Positions 1 through 8,575 of a DNA stretch of 64,000 nucleotides are shown piece by piece. The translations under genes and the position numbers were made by a program. The DNA lies in the NCBI RefSeq assembly GCF_015550595.1, contig NZ_JADNBB010000005.1, positions 179,853 to 243,852 on the forward strand. The letters are read 5' to 3'. Below the pieces are notes generated by a model that searched no databases, was not told where the DNA came from, and saw nothing but the letters and a program-made list of their open reading frames with translations. The DNA comes from Parabacteroides goldsteinii. GTDB lineage: Bacteria > Bacteroidota > Bacteroidia > Bacteroidales > Tannerellaceae. The first letter of the stretch is position 1. The number at the start of each line of letters is the position of its first letter.

Positions 1-18
1 TCTTCGTTTTAGTGCCAT
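1..18 (-). CDS. start of an ExbD-type biopolymer transporter gene (partial)
   Basis: An ATG on the minus strand at 18-16 opens a frame reading MALKRR before the window ends. It lies 9 bases after the stop of the exbB-type gene. ExbD proteins of Bacteroidales often begin with a short basic MxLKRR-like stretch before their single membrane segment, and exbD normally follows exbB. The identification rests on six residues and gene order only. Confidence 0.45.
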
Positions 19-26
19 TCGCTTTG

Positions 27-737
27 TTAATTAGCCGGTTCGTTCAATAAATCCATAAATTCCATGGTGCGGGCTTCCATCTTGTTCACCACGTTGTCGA
101 CTTGTGAAACCAGGTAGTTGTAAGCAAACAGGGTGATGATACCGACTACCAGACCGCCGACGGTGGTTACAAGTGCTTCGTAAATACCTCCGGACAATAA
201 GGATACGTCAACGTTCGTTCCGGCATTCGCCATATCGAAGAAGGCGCGTACCATACCGGTTACCGTTCCGAGGAAACCCAACATAGGAGCTCCGGCAGCT
301 GTCGTAGCGATCAGCGGGAAGCCTTTTTCCAGTTTCGCAATTTCCAGGTTACCCACGTTTTCGATAGCAACGAGTACATCGTTCATCGGACGTCCCAGAC
401 GTGTGATACCCTTTTCGATCATACGGGCGGAAGGGGTGTTGGTGCTGCGGCACAGGTTCAGTGCCGAGTCGACTTTCCCTTCATGGATATAGTCTTTGAT
501 ACGGTTCATGAAATTCTGATCTTCTTTACCCGCACGGCGGATAACTAATAAACGCTGGATGAAGATGTAGCCTGCCATTAGTGATAACAGCAATAATACA
601 ACCATGATCCACCCTCCTTTGAATGCAAGGTCTATTACATTGATCTCTGCTTCAGTGGGGACTGTTACTGCCGTCAGATCCGGCATCTGCTCTGCTGTCT
701 GTGCCCCTACTGCCTGTAGGGAAAGTAAAATACTCAT
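27..737 (-). CDS. exbB: MotA/TolQ/ExbB proton channel family protein
   Basis: This is a 236-residue inner-membrane protein of the ExbB/TolQ family, which couples the proton gradient to TonB and so powers outer-membrane TonB-dependent receptors such as the SusC protein in this window. Three membrane segments are visible at about 43-63, 142-167 and 187-210. The family signature around residues 154-162 (LGFLGTVTGM) and a Gly/Thr-rich third helix (TTVGGLVVGI) are present. The large cytoplasmic loop lies between segments 1 and 2. It sits 36 bases downstream of pdxJ on the same strand and is followed by the start of an exbD-like gene, so a pdxJ-exbB-exbD operon is likely. ExbB is preferred over TolQ or MotA because of this context and the missing Tol or flagellar genes. 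Confidence 0.9.
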   Translation of the reverse strand: MSILLSLQAVGAQTAEQMPDLTAVTVPTEAEINVIDLAFKGGWIMVVLLLLSLMAGYIFIQRLLVIRRAGKEDQNFMNRIKDYIHEGKVDSALNLCRSTNTPSARMIEKGITRLGRPMNDVLVAIENVGNLEIAKLEKGFPLIATTAAGAPMLGFLGTVTGMVRAFFDMANAGTNVDVSLLSGGIYEALVTTVGGLVVGIITLFAYNYLVSQVDNVVNKMEARTMEFMDLLNEPAN

Positions 738-773
738 AGATTTGTATACTTATTCGTTAATATTAGTTTGTTC

Positions 774-1490
774 TTATTGTTGCAAGCATGCTTTATATAA
801 TGAAATGGTCTCCTGCAATCCGTGATACAACGCGTCGCAGATCAGGGCATGACCGATGGAAACCTCTTCCAGCCAAGGTATGTTCTGACTGAACCACGCC
901 AGGTTTTCCAGGCTCAGGTCGTGGCCGGCATTGACTCCCATTCCCAGATTCTTTGCCAGTTGTGCGGCAGCAACGAAAGGAGCGACGGCTTCTTCCTTGT
1001 TTACCGGGTAATTGGTTGCATAAGGCTCTGTGTACAGCTCGATGCGGTCGGTACCTGTTTTTGCCGCCAGTTCGATGTTGGCCAGGTCGGTCCCTACGAA
1101 GATAGAGGTGCGGATTCCCTGTGCGGTGAACGTATCGACCAGTTCACTCAGCAGGTCGAAGTTTGCCTTTACATCCCAGCCGGCATTGGAGGTGATGGCA
1201 TCGGGTGCATCCGGAACCAGTGTCACCTGTGTCGGTTTTACTTTTAATACCAGGTCTATAAAATTGTTACAAGGATACCCTTCAATGTTAAATTCTGTCC
1301 TGATAAGAGGTTTTAACGCGTACACGTCACTGTATTTGATATGTCGTTCGTCCGGACGTGGATGGACTGTAATTCCTTGTGCACCGAAATTTTCGCAATC
1401 TTGAGCTACTTTTAAAATGTCAGGCATGTTACCTCCGCGTGCGTTACGGATGGTTGCAACCTTGTTAATGTTTACACTTAAATTTGTCAT
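774..1490 (-). CDS. pdxJ: pyridoxine 5'-phosphate synthase PdxJ
   Basis: PdxJ condenses 1-deoxy-D-xylulose 5-phosphate with 3-amino-2-oxopropyl phosphate to form pyridoxine 5'-phosphate, the last step of the DXP-dependent vitamin B6 pathway in the cytoplasm. The 238-residue length matches the family. The N-terminal [16 protein letters not shown] strand, the [16 protein letters not shown] block with His43, Glu70 and the NAGHDL motif with His190 correspond to the catalytic His-Glu-His set known from E. coli PdxJ. The gene is divergent from the CBS-domain gene; the two promoters overlap between 1520 and 1537. It probably forms an operon with exbB. Confidence 0.97.
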   Translation of the reverse strand: MTNLSVNINKVATIRNARGGNMPDILKVAQDCENFGAQGITVHPRPDERHIKYSDVYALKPLIRTEFNIEGYPCNNFIDLVLKVKPTQVTLVPDAPDAITSNAGWDVKANFDLLSELVDTFTAQGIRTSIFVGTDLANIELAAKTGTDRIELYTEPYATNYPVNKEEAVAPFVAAAQLAKNLGMGVNAGHDLSLENLAWFSQNIPWLEEVSIGHALICDALYHGLQETISLYKACLQQ

Positions 1491-1519
1491 CGTATATCGT
1501 TATATCTTTTTTCTTTCAT

Positions 1520-1537
1520 TACATTTGCACAAAAGTA
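1520..1537. promoter_or_regulatory. overlapping divergent promoters of pdxJ and the CBS gene
   Basis: TACATTTG at 1520-1527 on the plus strand and TACTTTTG at 1537-1530 on the minus strand both match the Bacteroidota -7 consensus TAnnTTTG. They face each other with only two bases between them, so polymerase can occupy only one at a time. Confidence 0.7.
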
Positions 1538-1575
1538 TCGGCAAATTTAGCAGAATTAAGGGAATTAACAGAATA

Positions 1576-2235
1576 ATGTTGGTGAAAGATTTCATAACGA
1601 AGGAACTTCCCGTGTTAAAAAGTTTTGACACAGGGGAATACGCGTTGGCATTGATGGATGATTTTAAGTTAAAACATCTGCCTTTGTTGAGCGAGGGGAT
1701 ATACCGTTGCCTGATCTCGGAAAAGGATCTGATGGCTATGCCTGATCCTGAGGCAACGATTGGCGAGCCGGTTCTGTTTGCTCCCAGTGCGATGGAGAAT
1801 ACGCATATCCATGAGGCGCTTTCGCTGATCGCCCGCTACCAGTTGAGCCTGCTGCCGGTGGTCAGTCCGGAAGGGGAGTATCGGGGGGCGATTACGAGAG
1901 AGAAACTGATCGATATTCTTTCAGAGCTGTGTAATGCCGAGACTTCGGGCAGTGTGTTTGTTCTGGAGGTGATGCCGCAGGATTATTCGCTGACGGATAT
2001 TGCCCGTTTGATCGAATCGAACAATGCGCATGTATTGAATCTGCTTTCGTACACGGATAAAGATACCGGAAGGTTACATCTTATTATTAAAATCGATCTG
2101 GAGGATGCTTCGCCGGTGATCCGTAGTTTCGAGCGTTTCAATTATACTGTTCTTTATTATTTCATGGAAAAAGGGATGGTGGATGATCTGTTGCAGCAGC
2201 GGATGAACGAGTTGTTGCATTATATGAATATTTAA
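1576..2235 (+). CDS. CBS-domain regulatory protein
   Basis: This is a 219-residue cytoplasmic protein. Residues 1-125 form two tandem CBS motifs (ITKELPVLKSFDTGEYALALMDD, then SLLPVVSPEGEYRGAITREKLI), a module that normally binds adenosyl nucleotides. Residues 130-200 look like an ACT-type regulatory fold. The ATG at 1576 is chosen because it lies about 40 nt after the predicted transcription start near 1534; the reading frame stays open upstream to 1417 but that part overlaps pdxJ. The gene ends 15 bases before nadK and is probably cotranscribed with it, suggesting a sensor role linked to nucleotide or NAD status, which is an inference. No catalytic domain is attached. Confidence 0.85.
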   Translation: MLVKDFITKELPVLKSFDTGEYALALMDDFKLKHLPLLSEGIYRCLISEKDLMAMPDPEATIGEPVLFAPSAMENTHIHEALSLIARYQLSLLPVVSPEGEYRGAITREKLIDILSELCNAETSGSVFVLEVMPQDYSLTDIARLIESNNAHVLNLLSYTDKDTGRLHLIIKIDLEDASPVIRSFERFNYTVLYYFMEKGMVDDLLQQRMNELLHYMNI

Positions 2236-2250
2236 TCAATTGACAGTTTT

Positions 2251-3126
2251 ATGAAGGTTGGTGTATTTGGCAGTGAATATCAGGTAGAGAAACAGAGTCA
2301 GATAAAACGTTTGTTTGAAAAGCTTCGTTTGCAGGAGGCGGAGGTGTATGTGGACTCTCAATTCTACTACTTCCTGACAGATGTCCTGAATTTCGCACCT
2401 GTAGTGGCCGGGTTGCTGACAGATGATGATTTCGATCTGGATGTGGCTCTCAGTGTGGGAGGTGACGGTACTTTCCTGCGTACGGCAGCCCGGGTGAATC
2501 GGCAGGATATTCCTATTCTGGGTATTAATACCGGACGGCTCGGTTTTCTGGCAGATGTGGGTGGTAATGATATCGAGGACACGTTGGATGAGTTATTCAA
2601 GAACTATTATAAAATAGAAGAACGTACTTTATTGCGTCTGAATACGGAAGACCGTGTTTTTAAGGGGTATAACTATGCGTTGAATGAGATCGCCATATTG
2701 AAGCGCGACACCTCTTCAATGATCACGATCCATACGTCGCTTAATGATGAGTACCTGGCTTCATACCAGGCAGATGGATTGCTGATCGCAACGCCGACCG
2801 GTTCGACAGCTTATTCCATGAGTGTGAACGGACCGATCATTATACCGCAAAGTAACAATATCGTATTGAGTCCCGTTGCCCCTCATTCCCTGAATGTTCG
2901 CCCTCTGGTTATTCCTGATACTTATAAGATCACGCTAGGGGTCGAGAGCCGGAATAAATATTTCCTGATCTCATTGGACGGACGTTCGGAAATATTCCCT
3001 ACCGGTATACAACTGACGGTATCGAAAGCAGATTATACAACAAAAGTGATTAAAAGATATAATCATACCTTTTATCAGACGCTTCGTGAGAAACTCATGT
3101 GGGGCGCAGACGCAAGGATGAAATAG
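2251..3126 (+). CDS. nadK: NAD kinase
   Basis: NAD kinase phosphorylates NAD to NADP using ATP or polyphosphate. The 291-residue protein has the diagnostic GGDG motif at 70-73, the GINTGRLGFLADV block at about 91-103, and the conserved ATPTGSTAYSMSVNGP segment further on, which binds NAD in this family. The length is normal for the bacterial enzyme. The start gives the conserved beginning MKVGVFG and follows the CBS gene by 15 bases. An imperfect hairpin at 3144-3170 follows the stop. Confidence 0.97.
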   Translation: MKVGVFGSEYQVEKQSQIKRLFEKLRLQEAEVYVDSQFYYFLTDVLNFAPVVAGLLTDDDFDLDVALSVGGDGTFLRTAARVNRQDIPILGINTGRLGFLADVGGNDIEDTLDELFKNYYKIEERTLLRLNTEDRVFKGYNYALNEIAILKRDTSSMITIHTSLNDEYLASYQADGLLIATPTGSTAYSMSVNGPIIIPQSNNIVLSPVAPHSLNVRPLVIPDTYKITLGVESRNKYFLISLDGRSEIFPTGIQLTVSKADYTTKVIKRYNHTFYQTLREKLMWGADARMK

Positions 3127-3143
3127 AGGATTGTAGCTGAATT

Positions 3144-3170
3144 ATGCTGCAAAAAGATGTTTTATAGCAT
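3144..3170 (+). terminator. possible terminator after nadK
   Basis: ATGCTGCAAAA at 3144-3154 and TTTTATAGCAT at 3160-3170 form an imperfect stem followed by TATTTGTT. It corresponds in position to the perfect hairpin at 13231-13266 in front of another copy of the small-RNA cassette. Confidence 0.45.
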
Positions 3171-3254
3171 GTATTTGTTAAATCATATTAAAGATGTGAG
3201 AAAAACAAATGATATATTATGCTACATAACATAAAACCTCTATATTTGTACTGT

Positions 3255-3321
3255 GTTTTTCATGGTATTAGATTTAAGGTTAACAATGAAGATTGGCTGT
3301 CCGCGATGGATGGCCTTTTTT
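3255..3321 (+). ncRNA. candidate small RNA, cassette copy A
   Basis: A consensus -7 box TATATTTG at 3241-3248 predicts a start near 3255. About 40 nt later a hairpin at 3295-3315 (GGCTGTCC...GGATGGCC, with two wobble pairs) is followed by six T residues. The stretch from CTGTGTTTTTCATGG to GGCTGTCC is base-for-base identical to those at 13344-13394 and 17358-17408, while the DNA upstream has diverged. This argues for selection on the RNA. A short reading frame beginning at the ATG inside the RNA differs in length between copies, so coding is unlikely. Role unknown. Confidence 0.7.
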
Positions 3322-3359
3322 ATTTTCTGCCAATTGGACTTTTCTGAAACAATTATTTT

Positions 3360-3367
3360 TATATTTG
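3360..3367 (+). promoter_or_regulatory. -7 box upstream of the ECF sigma gene
   Basis: TATATTTG matches TAnnTTTG and lies about 75 bases before the chosen start codon, downstream of the terminator of small RNA copy A. It would give the sigma gene its own housekeeping promoter. Confidence 0.55.
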
Positions 3368-3442
3368 CCTCTGATAAAATCCACATAAGTAATTTAAGTA
3401 CGATTGATATTGGTCTTATCGATGAAGGGGAGATTTGCTGTT

Positions 3443-4000
3443 ATGATTACATCCAGGGAAGATGAGTATGTTAAGGCGCTGAGTAACGGTGATTCGAAAG
3501 CATTCGAATTATTGTTTCTGCGGTATCAGCCTAAACTTGTCTATTTCTTTACAGGCTTTGTACACGATGACGAGATCGCGCAGGACTTAGCCCAGGATCT
3601 TTTTTTTAATCTTTGGAATAACAGAAGCAAGCTTTCGGATATACGTTTGTTTCAATCTTACCTTTATCAGATGGCACGTAACATCTTATACAATTATTAT
3701 GATCATTCTTTGGTGCAGGAAAAATACGGGATGGCGCAATTTTTATCTCCATCGGTATCCGATGATCCGGAAGAACAGTTATTTGCCAGCAACTTACAGG
3801 AATTGATTAACCTCAGAGTCGATCAGATGCCTCCCCAACGGAGACAGATTTTTCGTATGAGCCGGATGGAAGGTCTGAATAATGAGGAAATTGCAAACCG
3901 GCTCAATATAAATAAACGGACTGTGGAGAACCATTTAACCGTCGCCCTGGCGGATTTGAGGAAAATGTTTAAAATCTTTATTCTGCTCTTTTTCCATTGA
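3443..4000 (+). CDS. ECF-type RNA polymerase sigma factor
   Basis: This is a 185-residue extracytoplasmic-function sigma factor. Region 2 lies at about 20-90 (AFELLFLRYQPKLVYFF, then DLAQDLFFNLW) and region 4 at about 125-175 (MPPQRRQIFRMSRMEGLNNEEIANRLNINKRTVENH), a helix-turn-helix for the -35 element. Such sigma factors are held by FecR-type anti-sigma factors and released when an STN-containing SusC receptor binds its substrate. The next two genes encode exactly these partners, so it probably activates the 4081-11966 locus. The ATG at 3443 gives the usual family length; the frame is open upstream to 3404. Confidence 0.92.
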   Translation: MITSREDEYVKALSNGDSKAFELLFLRYQPKLVYFFTGFVHDDEIAQDLAQDLFFNLWNNRSKLSDIRLFQSYLYQMARNILYNYYDHSLVQEKYGMAQFLSPSVSDDPEEQLFASNLQELINLRVDQMPPQRRQIFRMSRMEGLNNEEIANRLNINKRTVENHLTVALADLRKMFKIFILLFFH

Positions 4001-4080
4001 TTATTTGTTTTCGATAAAAAATCAATTTAGACTGTGTGTAAAACCGAAGTTCGCTTTCTTATTCATAAAAAGCGATAATT

Positions 4081-5073
4081 ATGCACGAAAAAGAGATAAG
4101 GGAGATAATCAGGTTATTTTTTAGAAAACGGTTTTCGAAGGATACTCAATTACGTTTTCGTTATTGGTTTCGTTCGGAAGGAGATCGTGATGAAAAGGAG
4201 CATGCCCTGCAGGAAATCTGGGAGACAAGTCCGTCTGATATTTCAGAGCAGACCTGGAACAGGCTGTCGGAAATTCAGGACAGGATTTCAAAGTCAGGGA
4301 ATGTGACATTACCGGAGAGACGCAACAGGCGCTGGTTGAAATATGTAGCAGTAGCCGCTGTTTGGATACTGACAGTGTTCACAACCCGTTATTTCTCTGA
4401 ACAGGATGTTAAAATAGTATCTCCGAAACTAACTGAATTTTATGTCCCTTATGGTGATAAGCAGGAGATAACGTTATCCGATGGCTCTGTTGTGTGGGTA
4501 AATGCCGGGTCAGTCCTTATTTATCCTTCGGAGTTTACTGCTGCCACACGTACCGTTTTTCTTAGTGGGGAAGCTTGTTTCAAGGTGGCGAAAAATCCAG
4601 AACAGCCGTTCATTGTAAGTACGAAACATCTGGATGTTCAAGCTTTGGGTACTGTTTTTAGTGTAAATGCTTATCCCGGTTCAACAGAAACTATTGCAAC
4701 GTTGGAGGAAGGAAGTATACAGGTGGATACGAAATCTTCGATGACTCTGGCTTCCATTTTAAAGCCCAATGAACAATTTGTCTACTCCCATTTGACACAC
4801 CAGGCGACAATCAATGTGGTGGATGCTGAACAAGTCTCGGCCTGGAAAGATGGTTACCTGATATTCAAAAATGCCAGCTTTGAAGAAGTGACTGCCGCTT
4901 TGGAACGCAAATATAATGTGACAATTAATTATAATGCGGAAAAATATAAGGGGCGTACCTATTATGTGAAATTCAATCCGGATGAAAGTATAGAAGATGC
5001 TCTTCTGATTTTAAAACATTTGATAGAAGACTTCAGATACCGGATAACAGGGCAAACAATCAGTATAAACTAA
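4081..5073 (+). CDS. FecR family anti-sigma factor
   Basis: This is a 330-residue single-pass inner-membrane protein that holds the ECF sigma factor and relays a signal from the outer-membrane receptor. The cytoplasmic N-terminus (1-85) precedes a membrane helix at about 86-104 (LKYVAVAAVWILTVFTTRYF). The periplasmic FecR domain follows at about 118-215 (YVPYGDKQEITLSDGSVVWVNAGS), then a C-terminal DUF4974-like domain at 255-330 (FKNASFEEVTAALERKYNVTI). It lies 80 bases after the sigma gene. The pairing with an STN-bearing SusC downstream is the standard cell-surface-signalling layout of Bacteroidota. Confidence 0.93.
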   Translation: MHEKEIREIIRLFFRKRFSKDTQLRFRYWFRSEGDRDEKEHALQEIWETSPSDISEQTWNRLSEIQDRISKSGNVTLPERRNRRWLKYVAVAAVWILTVFTTRYFSEQDVKIVSPKLTEFYVPYGDKQEITLSDGSVVWVNAGSVLIYPSEFTAATRTVFLSGEACFKVAKNPEQPFIVSTKHLDVQALGTVFSVNAYPGSTETIATLEEGSIQVDTKSSMTLASILKPNEQFVYSHLTHQATINVVDAEQVSAWKDGYLIFKNASFEEVTAALERKYNVTINYNAEKYKGRTYYVKFNPDESIEDALLILKHLIEDFRYRITGQTISIN

Positions 5074-5108
5074 AAGGAAGGAGGAACCACAGCATATATA
5101 AAAGAAAG

Positions 5109-5142
5109 ACGGGGAGAACGACCGGCAAAATCTCCTCCCCGT
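5109..5142 (+). terminator. hairpin between fecR and susC
   Basis: ACGGGGAG at 5109-5116 pairs with CTCCCCGT at 5135-5142 and is followed by ATTTTG. The weak T tract suggests partial termination or RNA processing, which would let susC and susD levels differ from the regulators. Confidence 0.5.
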
Positions 5143-5223
5143 ATTTTGAAATCATAGAATACCATCAAAAACATTTCAAGAAATATTAAAATAGTATTCA
5201 TATTAATAATAACACACAAAGAT

Positions 5224-8200
5224 ATGCGAATTACCTTTCTAATACAATCAGAAAAGACTAAAATCTTTTCATGTATATTAATAACATTCCTATTGTTGGC
5301 TTTTGTGCCATTGGTAGAAGCACAGAATCAAAAGGTTCATCTGACCGGAACGGATAATTCCCTCCGTACTGCTTTTGAGCAGATAGAGAAACAAACAAAG
5401 ATGTCAGTAGATTATGATGCGAAAATACTTGATACTTCGCGTCCGGCTCCTGCAACTTCGGGGGAAACAACTGTCGGCGATCTGATGAAAGTGTTGTTGC
5501 AAAACTCCGGTTGTACTTTCACAATACAGGGATCACATATCCTTATTTCGAGACAGCTGGTTGCTGAAAGCAAAAATAAGGTAACCGGATCGATAACCGA
5601 TGAAAGGGGAGAACCTGTAATCGGAGCATCCGTATTGGAAAAAGGAACAACCAATGGAACTATAACAGATCTGGATGGTAAATTTGCATTGGAAGTATCT
5701 TCCGGTGCAGTCTTGTCAGTCAGTTTTGTTGGCTACCAGACTCTTTCCGTTAATGTTGAGGGGAGAAGAAATGTCAATATCACTCTGAAAGAAGATATGG
5801 AACAGCTGGAAGAAGTGGTCGTTGTCGGTTATGGTACACAGAAGAAATCCAGTTTAACAGCCTCTGTTGCTACTGTTCCTGCCCAGGAGTTGAACAAACA
5901 AGTGGGACACTCGGTAGCATCCGCCTTGCAAGGACGTACTCCTGGTGTGGAAGTCTTGCAAAAAGGAGGAGAAGCAGGTGCTGATATAAAGATACTTGTG
6001 CGCGGAGCTGGTACATTCGGTGCTACGGAGCCTCTGTATGTCATTGACGGTGCATTCTCAAACAATGGCCTTAACTCGCTGAATCCGTCGGATATCGAGT
6101 CGATGGAAATATTGAAGGATGGTTCTGCTGCTGCCATTTATGGTTCACGGGCTGCGAACGGTGTAGTTCTGATCACAACGAAACATGGTCAGAAGGGGAA
6201 GGCGAAAGTGGAGATATCCGCAAACTACTCTATGCAAACACCTTCCAAATACCTGGATTTCCTGGGTGCAAACGAACATCGTGAATATACAAAGCAGCTT
6301 GTCGCTAATTCCAGTAATCAGACCCAGGCACCGGAAAATGTAAATCCGACTAATCCGGGTATCAATACGGACTGGCAGGATGCTTATTTAAGAAACTCAC
6401 CTATGTATAATCTGAATGCGGCTATTTCCGGTGGCGGTGAATATTCGACTTTCAATACCAGTATCGGTTATTTCGATCAGCAAGGTATTATGGAGTTCTC
6501 CGGTTTCAAGAAGTACAATGCACGTGTGAACGGAACTTTCAAGAAAGGCCGTCTGACTGTCAGTGAAACACTTTCTGCCGCATTCACGAATAAAGAACCA
6601 CAAGTAAGAATGGTCATGGGAATTCCGACCGTGCCGATGACAGATGCCGAAGGACGATATGTTTCGGCAGGCAGGGAGTTTTACGTGAACGAAAGTAAGG
6701 TGACGAATCCTTTCGCTTCTTATTCCAATACCGTCAGAAGAAATAAGACAGTCAATGTAACAGGTAGCTTAAACATAGGATTGAACTTGTTTAAGGGGCT
6801 GGACTATAAGCTTGTACTGGGTGGTGATTATATTTCCACAAATAATTATTCCCGCTCCATTGCATTCGATTCCAACTGGGATGCCAATGGTGACCCAGAT
6901 CCGGATTACAGCCGAACGCTCAACTCCCTGTCAGAAAGCCGGGGGCAGCGATTCAACTATACGATCGATAATATATTGACTTATAAGAATACTTTTGAAG
7001 GCCATACTTTCGACGCAATGATAGGTACCAGCTGGATGCGTGAATATTACAGAACAATGGGAATTGGTTCGGGTTCTACGGATCTGGGAGGCCCCAGTAT
7101 TACTATCTATAATGGAAAAGGAGATATAACCAGCGAGGAATATAATTCGGCTTTACTTTCATTTTTCGCCCGGTTAAACTATGACTACAAAGACTGCTAT
7201 CTTGTTTCTGCAAGTATCCGTAGTGATAAGTCTTCAAAATTTGCCAAAGGAAACCGGGTAGGGTATTTCCCTTCTGTCTCTATCGGATGGAATATACATG
7301 AAGAAGAATTCTTTAATATCGATTGGATCAGCAGAATGAAAATTAGAGCCAGCTATGGAGAATTAGGGGCAAACTTTATTGATCCTTATTCATTCCTTTC
7401 CACGGCATACGGCCCTATTCCATCAGTGTTCGGTGAAAATCAAACCGGGCAGGAAAGTGTGATGAACGGTTACGTTACTAAATTTGCTCAGGAGAACCTG
7501 ACGTGGGAGAAATCCATCTCTAAAAACATCGCATTAGAAATGGCATTTCTGAATAATCAATTATCATTCACGGCTGAATATTTCTGGAAAGATAACAATG
7601 ACCTGCTTGCTCCGTTGCTGCCTTTGGCTTCATCCGGGCAGACCATTATGACCAATGGCGGTGATTTACCAGTTTTCAACTCTGCGTCGGTAGAGAACAA
7701 AGGCTTTGAATTTACGGTAGGTTATCGCAAAGACTGGAAAGACTGGAGCCTGGGGGTAACTGCCAATATTTCTGCTTTGAAAAATAATGTAAAGAGTCTG
7801 GGCGAAGGGGTACAACCTATCAAGGCGGAAGTGATGATGAGCGGTTCATTCAACGACCGTCCTACCATTACGAAGCCGGGGCTTCCTATCGGTACATTCT
7901 GGGGATATGTGGTCGATGGTTTTGATGCTGACGGAAACTTTATTTTCCAGGATAATAATGGTAGCGTAGATGGTGTATTGACCGGAAAACCGGATGGGAA
8001 GATCGATGAAAACGATAAAACAGCTATCGGCAATCCTCATCCGGATTTTACTTATGGGTTGAACATCAATGTCGGCTATAAGAACTGGGATCTGACCGCT
8101 TTCTTCCAGGGTACGCAAGGCAATGACGTCTTTGCTTTGATGAAGTACGACTGGTATTTTGGCGGTGCCAATAGTGCCATTCTGAAAGATGCTTTTTACA

Positions 8201-8568
8201 ACTCGTGGACTCCGCAGAATACGAATGCAGAGGCTCCTAAGCTGAATAGCAAGAATAGTTCGGGTATCAACTCGCTACCAAGTACATTTTATGTAGAAGA
8301 CGGTTCCTATTTCAGATGCAAGAATTTACAGATCGGTTATTCTTTTGACAGGAAGTTGTTGCAGAAACTCCATGTCGATCTGGTGCGGATTTATGCAGGT
8401 GTGCAAAATCTGTTCACTATCACCAAGTATCCGCTGTATGATCCGGAAGTTAGTTCCAACGCGCTGTTCGACAGAGGAGTGGATGGCTTCTGGCAGGCGC
8501 AGGAGAGTCCGCATGAAGCAACAATGAACTCCAGAGTATATAATATCGGTATCAATTTAACTTTCTAA
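5224..8568 (+). CDS. SusC/RagA-type TonB-linked outer-membrane transporter with STN domain
   Basis: This 1114-residue protein is the TonB-dependent barrel that imports an oligosaccharide or similar ligand. A signal peptide covers about 1-34 (ending LVEA). An STN domain follows at about 40-115 (the module that contacts FecR in transducing receptors), then a carboxypeptidase-regulatory-like domain at about 123-200 (VTGSITDERGEPVIGASVLEKGTTNGT), a TonB-box-like EEVVVVGYGTQKK segment, and the plug at 205-320 (PLYVIDGAF, then MEILKDGSAAAIYGSRAANGVVLITTK). The rest is barrel, ending in an aromatic residue (INLTF) as expected for BAM-assembled proteins. It is followed 7 bases later by its SusD partner. 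The ligand cannot be told from sequence. Confidence 0.96.
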   Translation: MRITFLIQSEKTKIFSCILITFLLLAFVPLVEAQNQKVHLTGTDNSLRTAFEQIEKQTKMSVDYDAKILDTSRPAPATSGETTVGDLMKVLLQNSGCTFTIQGSHILISRQLVAESKNKVTGSITDERGEPVIGASVLEKGTTNGTITDLDGKFALEVSSGAVLSVSFVGYQTLSVNVEGRRNVNITLKEDMEQLEEVVVVGYGTQKKSSLTASVATVPAQELNKQVGHSVASALQGRTPGVEVLQKGGEAGADIKILVRGAGTFGATEPLYVIDGAFSNNGLNSLNPSDIESMEILKDGSAAAIYGSRAANGVVLITTKHGQKGKAKVEISANYSMQTPSKYLDFLGANEHREYTKQLVANSSNQTQAPENVNPTNPGINTDWQDAYLRNSPMYNLNAAISGGGEYSTFNTSIGYFDQQGIMEFSGFKKYNARVNGTFKKGRLTVSETLSAAFTNKEPQVRMVMGIPTVPMTDAEGRYVSAGREFYVNESKVTNPFASYSNTVRRNKTVNVTGSLNIGLNLFKGLDYKLVLGGDYISTNNYSRSIAFDSNWDANGDPDPDYSRTLNSLSESRGQRFNYTIDNILTYKNTFEGHTFDAMIGTSWMREYYRTMGIGSGSTDLGGPSITIYNGKGDITSEEYNSALLSFFARLNYDYKDCYLVSASIRSDKSSKFAKGNRVGYFPSVSIGWNIHEEEFFNIDWISRMKIRASYGELGANFIDPYSFLSTAYGPIPSVFGENQTGQESVMNGYVTKFAQENLTWEKSISKNIALEMAFLNNQLSFTAEYFWKDNNDLLAPLLPLASSGQTIMTNGGDLPVFNSASVENKGFEFTVGYRKDWKDWSLGVTANISALKNNVKSLGEGVQPIKAEVMMSGSFNDRPTITKPGLPIGTFWGYVVDGFDADGNFIFQDNNGSVDGVLTGKPDGKIDENDKTAIGNPHPDFTYGLNINVGYKNWDLTAFFQGTQGNDVFALMKYDWYFGGANSAILKDAFYNSWTPQNTNAEAPKLNSKNSSGINSLPSTFYVEDGSYFRCKNLQIGYSFDRKLLQKLHVDLVRIYAGVQNLFTITKYPLYDPEVSSNALFDRGVDGFWQAQESPHEATMNSRVYNIGINLTF

Positions 8569-8575
8569 AACTCGT

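Noticed and set aside
3263..3330. Small peptide encoded inside the cassette RNA (MVLDLRLTMKIGCP...)
   Set aside because: The frame ends right after CP in copy D but runs on in copies A and C, so no common peptide is preserved; conservation is at the nucleotide level and includes a terminator.
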